Source: Undibacterium sp.
Lineage (GTDB): Bacteria; Pseudomonadota; Gammaproteobacteria; Burkholderiales; Burkholderiaceae
NCBI GenBank assembly: GCA_014376575.1
Contig: JACMRF010000025.1
Location: 1-8,911, forward strand
Length of the DNA stretch: 8,911 nt
Direction of reading: 5' to 3'
The position numbers and the translations under genes were made by a program. Below the pieces are notes generated by a model. The model had not been told where the DNA came from. It was given only the letters and a program-made list of their open reading frames with translations, and did not search any database. This document shows positions 5,665 to 8,911 of the stretch, piece after piece (within the stretch, counting starts at the first letter, position 1; each line of letters starts with the position of its first letter).

Positions 5665-8520
5665 ATGTCATTCCTGACCAAGATATTCGGCAGCCGTAAT
5701 CAGCGGCTCTTGAAGCAATACCAAAAAACGGTGCGTGACATCAACGCGCTGGAACCCAAGCTGGAAGCCTTGTCGGATGAGCAACTGCAGGCAAAAACTC
5801 CTGAATTTAAAGAGCGACTCGCCAAAGGGGAGTCCTTAGATGCGATTTTGCCTGAAGCTTTTGCCGTTTGTCGTGAGGCAAGTAAGCGCGTATTGAAGAT
5901 GCGTCATTTTGACGTGCAGATGATAGGCGGCATGGTGCTCCATTACGGGAAAATTGCTGAAATGGGAACCGGTGAGGGTAAAACGCTGATGGCGACCCTG
6001 CCGATTTATTTGAACGCGTTGTCTGGTAATGGTGTGCATGTCATTACGGTCAATGACTATTTGGCGCAACGTGATGCTGAGTGGATGGGGCAGCTTTACG
6101 GTTGGTTAGGTCTTTCTACGGGCATCAATCTTTCTCAGTTAGATCACGACGACAAGCAGACTGCGTATGCGTCTGATATTACTTACGGTACTAATAACGA
6201 ATTCGGTTTCGATTATTTACGTGACAATATGGTCTATGAGGCGAAAGATCGCGTGCAGCGTAGCCTCAATTTCGCCGTTGTCGATGAAGTCGATTCTATT
6301 CTCATCGACGAAGCGCGTACGCCTTTGATCATTTCCGGGCAAGCTGAAAATCATACGGAGCTGTACTATAAAATCAACGAAGTACCAAAATTATTGACCT
6401 TGCAAATTGGCGAAGAAACACCGGATGGCAAAGGGCAGATAGAAGTACATGGTGATTACACTAAAGACGAAAAAGCGCATCAGGTATTGTTAACGGAAGC
6501 AGGTCATGACAATGCGGAGCGCATTCTGACTCAAATGGGCTTGCTGCCTGAAGGCGCTTCTTTATATGATGCAGCTAATATTTCCTTGATTCACCACTTG
6601 TATGCGGCATTGCGTGCGCATGCCTTGTATTTTAAAGACCAACATTACGTAGTGCTGAACGATGAAATCGTGATCGTAGATGAGTTCACGGGGCGCATGA
6701 TGACTGGGCGTCGCTGGTCCGATGGCTTGCATCAAGCGGTAGAGGCAAAAGAAGGCGTCAAGATTCAAAATGAGAATCAAACCTTAGCTTCCATCACTTT
6801 CCAGAATTACTTCCGCATGTACACCCGTTTGTCAGGGATGACAGGCACTGCGGATACTGAAGCCTACGAATTTCAGGAAATTTACGGACTCGAAACGGTC
6901 GTTATTCCGCCAAATCGCTTATCGCAGCGTAAGGATAAGCAAGATCAGGTTTATAAATCCGCTGAAGAAAAATACGGCGCGATGCTTAAGGATATTCAGG
7001 ATTGTTACGAGCGTGGTCAACCGGTATTGGTCGGTACAACGTCGATTGAGAATTCTGAACTGTTGTCAGATATTTTGACAAAAGCCAAACTGCCACACAA
7101 CGTATTAAATGCAAAACAGCATGCGCGTGAAGCGGAGATCATTGCACAGGCCGGTCGTCCTAAAGGTATCACCATCGCCACCAATATGGCCGGCCGTGGC
7201 ACTGACATTGTCCTCGGCGGCAACGTCGCCAAACAAGTTCAGCTGATTGAAGCTGACGATAAATTGTCAGGCAGCGATAAACAACAGCAGTCACAACAAT
7301 TGCGTGATGAATGGCAATCGCTGCATGAGCACGTCGTCGCGGCTGGCGGTTTGCATATTGTCGGTACTGAGCGACATGAATCGCGTCGTGTTGACAATCA
7401 ATTGCGTGGTCGTTCTGGCCGTCAGGGCGATCCTGGATCGTCCCGTTTTTACTTATCGCTTGATGATTCTCTGCTGCGTATTTTTGCGGGCGACCGCGTG
7501 CGTGCGATTATGGATCGGCTCAAGATGCCTGAAGGCGAGCCGATAGAGGCGGGCATCGTTAGTCGTTCGATCGAGTCGGCGCAGCGCAAAGTGGAAGCGC
7601 GTAACTTCGATATTCGCAAGCAATTGCTTGAATACGATGATGTCGCAAATGATCAGCGCAAGGTCATTTATCAACAGCGTAACGAACTGTTAGAAGCGCA
7701 GGATATGACTGAATTAATGACTTCACTGCGTTCAGGCATGTTCCAGGACGTCGTCAGAACTTTTGTGCCTGCCGAATCAGTCGAAGAGCAATGGGATATA
7801 CCCGGACTCGAAACGACGCTGGCCAATGAATGGGCGCTCGATTTGCCTATTGCTAAAATGCTGGAAGCGGAACCTAATCTCACTGACGAAGATATTCTTG
7901 AGCGTGTGCAAAAAGCGGTCGATGAAGTGTATGCCGCGAAGGTGGCTGTGGTGGGTCAGGAGTCTTTCGCCGGATTCGAGCGTAGCATCATGTTGCAAAG
8001 CATCGATTCGCATTGGCGTGAGCATCTGGCCGCACTTGATCATCTGCGTCAGGGTATTCATTTGCGCGGCTATGCGCAGAAAAATCCTAAGCAAGAATAT
8101 AAGCGTGAAGCCTTTGAATTGTTCAGCCAGATGCTCGATCTGATCAAGAACGAAGTCGTCAAAACAGTCGTGACGGTGCGTATCCAGTCAAGAGAAGAAA
8201 TTGAGGCGGCAGAACAGCAGTTGTCGCAATCGCAGATTGAAAACGTACACTATCAACATGCAGATTTTGATGCAAATGCTTCGCCCGAAGAAATATTGGC
8301 GCCGACGGCAAATCCTGAGCAAAGTGGTCCGCAGCTTCAAATGACTAACGGCTTTAAAATTGGCAGGAACGATGTCTGTCCATGTGGTAGCGGTAAGAAA
8401 TACAAACAGTGTCATGGAAAACTGGGGCAACCAGATCCGCTTCTGAATGTAGGACGGAATGATCCTTGTCCATGTGGTAGCGGTAAGAAATATAAGCAGT
8501 GTCATGGCAAATTAGCCTGA
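5665..8520 (+). CDS. secA: Preprotein translocase ATPase SecA with duplicated SEC-C motif
   Basis: SecA is the motor ATPase that drives unfolded preproteins through SecYEG. The protein is 951 aa, longer than the usual ~900-930. The first nucleotide-binding fold has Walker A GTGEGKT at 101-107 and Walker B with Asp207 (VVDEVDS). The preprotein cross-linking region follows at roughly 225-370. NBD2 contains TNMAGRGTD (506-514) and the arginine-finger block RGRSGRQGD from 581. The helical scaffold and wing carry [13 protein letters not shown] around 782. After a Gln/Ala-rich linker the C-terminus has two zinc-binding SEC-C motifs instead of one: Cys905, Cys907, Cys916, His917 and, exactly 30 residues later, Cys935, Cys937, Cys946, His947. 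The residue before the Walker A Thr is Gly, where Arg, Lys or Gln is usual. The N-terminus [14 protein letters not shown] matches the family, but no Shine-Dalgarno precedes it. Confidence 0.98.
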   Translation: MSFLTKIFGSRNQRLLKQYQKTVRDINALEPKLEALSDEQLQAKTPEFKERLAKGESLDAILPEAFAVCREASKRVLKMRHFDVQMIGGMVLHYGKIAEMGTGEGKTLMATLPIYLNALSGNGVHVITVNDYLAQRDAEWMGQLYGWLGLSTGINLSQLDHDDKQTAYASDITYGTNNEFGFDYLRDNMVYEAKDRVQRSLNFAVVDEVDSILIDEARTPLIISGQAENHTELYYKINEVPKLLTLQIGEETPDGKGQIEVHGDYTKDEKAHQVLLTEAGHDNAERILTQMGLLPEGASLYDAANISLIHHLYAALRAHALYFKDQHYVVLNDEIVIVDEFTGRMMTGRRWSDGLHQAVEAKEGVKIQNENQTLASITFQNYFRMYTRLSGMTGTADTEAYEFQEIYGLETVVIPPNRLSQRKDKQDQVYKSAEEKYGAMLKDIQDCYERGQPVLVGTTSIENSELLSDILTKAKLPHNVLNAKQHAREAEIIAQAGRPKGITIATNMAGRGTDIVLGGNVAKQVQLIEADDKLSGSDKQQQSQQLRDEWQSLHEHVVAAGGLHIVGTERHESRRVDNQLRGRSGRQGDPGSSRFYLSLDDSLLRIFAGDRVRAIMDRLKMPEGEPIEAGIVSRSIESAQRKVEARNFDIRKQLLEYDDVANDQRKVIYQQRNELLEAQDMTELMTSLRSGMFQDVVRTFVPAESVEEQWDIPGLETTLANEWALDLPIAKMLEAEPNLTDEDILERVQKAVDEVYAAKVAVVGQESFAGFERSIMLQSIDSHWREHLAALDHLRQGIHLRGYAQKNPKQEYKREAFELFSQMLDLIKNEVVKTVVTVRIQSREEIEAAEQQLSQSQIENVHYQHADFDANASPEEILAPTANPEQSGPQLQMTNGFKIGRNDVCPCGSGKKYKQCHGKLGQPDPLLNVGRNDPCPCGSGKKYKQCHGKLA
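8361..8510 (+). repeat. 90-bp-period tandem duplication encoding two SEC-C zinc motifs
   Basis: Bases 8361-8420 and 8451-8510 align without gaps at a 90-bp offset, with 50 of 60 positions identical by my count. A 26-bp stretch (8377-8402 and 8467-8492) is exact. Most differences after the identical core are synonymous third-position changes (TAC/TAT, AAA/AAG, GGA/GGC). The second copy keeps the family consensus NDPCPCG; the first reads NDVCPCG. The 30-bp spacer between the repeats encodes a short Gln/Pro/Asp/Leu linker. Confidence 0.95.
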
Positions 8521-8546
8521 AGCATGTAGTAGCGCTTCGTGCCGAT

Positions 8547-8577
8547 AAAAGGACGGGTTATCTCCGTCCTTTTTTTA
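8547..8577 (+). terminator. Intrinsic terminator after secA
   Basis: AAAAGGACGG (8547-8556) pairs perfectly with CCGTCCTTTT (8564-8573) around a 7-nt loop. A T run to 8576 follows. It lies 26 bp after the secA stop, so secA is the last gene of its unit. Confidence 0.93.
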
Positions 8578-8637
8578 TGCTTAATTTTTGTCAGGCTGTG
8601 TTGACTTGTGCTGAAAAAAGCACGGCACGCATCGTCA

Positions 8638-8657
8638 GCTTAAACCCAGAATTTCCA
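8638..8657 (+). repeat. Repeat copy R1 (direct)
   Basis: GCTTAAACCCAGAATTTCCA shares its last 18 bases exactly, in inverted orientation, with 8892-8909. It matches R2 (8726-8745) at 19 of 20 positions in direct orientation. The two direct copies are 88 bp apart. Confidence 0.9.
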
Positions 8658-8725
8658 ATATGATTTTTGCCCGCGTTATTGACCGATCTATCGTTGAACA
8701 CCTGCGAAAGAAGTGCGGCAGCTAC

Positions 8726-8750
8726 GCTTAAACCCAGATTTTCCATTAGG
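8726..8750 (+). repeat. Repeat copy R2, left arm of an inverted-repeat pair
   Basis: This copy extends past the R1 match by TTAGG. Bases 8728-8750 match the reverse complement of 8887-8909 at 22 of 23 positions. Together R2 and R3 bound a 182-bp unit that looks like a miniature inverted-repeat element or the termini of a decayed insertion sequence. I cannot assign an IS family. Confidence 0.9.
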
Positions 8751-8751
8751 C

Positions 8752-8764
8752 GCACCTGCGGTGC
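8752..8764. repeat. Short perfect hairpin inside the R2-R3 unit
   Basis: GCACC (8752-8756) and GGTGC (8760-8764) pair around TGC, directly after the R2 arm. Confidence 0.5.
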
Positions 8765-8813
8765 TATTGGCATGCTGATGGCGCATTTTCGGTCATTTTT
8801 TCTGCTCTTCGTT

Positions 8814-8833
8814 GCCAATAGCTCGCTATTGGC
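8814..8833. repeat. Perfect palindrome inside the R2-R3 unit
   Basis: GCCAATAGC and GCTATTGGC form a 9-bp perfect inverted repeat with a 2-bp centre. GCTATTGGC occurs a third time at 8763-8771, and GCCAAT recurs at 8881-8886 next to the R3 arm, so the interior of the unit is itself repetitive. Confidence 0.8.
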
Positions 8834-8886
8834 GCCTCATTCGCAGCAAAACTGCCACGAAAAGTGCATCCATCATCATTGCCAAT

Positions 8887-8911
8887 CCTAATGGAAATTC
8901 TGGGTTTAAAA
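8887..8911 (-). repeat. Repeat copy R3 (inverted), right arm
   Basis: This is the inverted partner of R2 (22 of 23 positions) and of R1 (18 exact). It runs to the last base of the window, so its outer edge and any target-site duplication cannot be judged. Confidence 0.88.

Larger units (their letters stand above)
8578..8911. other. Gene-free stretch with repeats at the right end
   Basis: No convincing gene is present. The short open frames on both strands overlap one another and the repeats, lack family features, and have no clear ribosome binding site. The stretch is dominated by three copies of a ~18-25 bp repeat and by several small palindromes. In related genomes I would expect argJ after secA; it is not reached here. 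Confidence 0.7.

Noticed and set aside
7247..7546. 99-aa frame inside secA (and other shadow frames within ftsZ, lpxC and secA)
   Set aside because: They lie wholly inside well-supported genes in other frames, with low-quality cysteine-rich or arginine-rich translations.
8591..8818. 75-aa minus-strand frame after secA
   Set aside because: It runs through repeats R1 and R2, which give it similar internal segments (ENLGLS and GNSGFKL). No family character or clear ribosome binding site is seen. A transposase remnant was considered but has no motif support.
8667..8891. 74-aa plus-strand frame near the right end
   Set aside because: It crosses the repeat arms and palindromes, overlaps the opposite frame, and has a random-looking composition.
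8638..8911. Right-end repeats as a CRISPR array
   Set aside because: There are only three copies, one inverted, with unequal spacing (88 bp and ~140 bp) and palindromic interiors. No cas gene is present.

Overview
The window reads as chromosomal housekeeping DNA from a betaproteobacterium, most likely Burkholderiales/Oxalobacteraceae (relatives of Herbaspirillum, Janthinobacterium or Undibacterium). This rests on remembered protein similarity, especially of FtsZ and SecA, and on the familiar order ftsA-ftsZ-peroxiredoxin-lpxC-dciA(DUF721)-M23 peptidase-secA. By eye the base composition is moderate, near half G+C. No search was run, so the genus is a guess.

Layout. Bases 1-855 hold the 3' part of ftsA, whose start lies upstream of the window. 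A 143-bp gap carries a candidate promoter and a long near-perfect stem-loop, followed by ftsZ (999-2195), the last gene of the division/cell-wall cluster. A strong intrinsic terminator closes ftsZ. A Prx5-type peroxiredoxin gene (2387-2893) follows as a self-contained unit with its own strong terminator. lpxC (3009-3944, lipid A synthesis) comes next and runs convergently into dciA (3968-4477, minus strand), the DnaB-helicase operator protein. dciA is divergent from a membrane-anchored M23/LytM murein endopeptidase gene (4530-5495). secA (5665-8520) follows, with an unusual leader and a tandemly duplicated C-terminal zinc motif. A terminator ends secA. The last ~330 bp hold no convincing gene but contain three copies of an ~18-25 bp repeat, two direct and one inverted, resembling a small inverted-repeat element.

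How the genes fit together. FtsA and FtsZ build the Z-ring. The M23 peptidase trims peptidoglycan. LpxC commits precursor to lipid A for the outer membrane. SecA powers protein export across the inner membrane. DciA helps load or control the replicative helicase. The peroxiredoxin is an antioxidant enzyme lodged between them. The region is thus a growth and envelope block, with several short, separately promoted transcription units rather than one operon.

I found no clear undescribed multi-gene system. The points most worth a second look are the duplicated SEC-C zinc motif of SecA, the large hairpin in the ftsZ leader, the terminator-like hairpin and missing Shine-Dalgarno in front of secA, near-leaderless promoter geometry at lpxC and dciA, and the repeat cluster at the right end.
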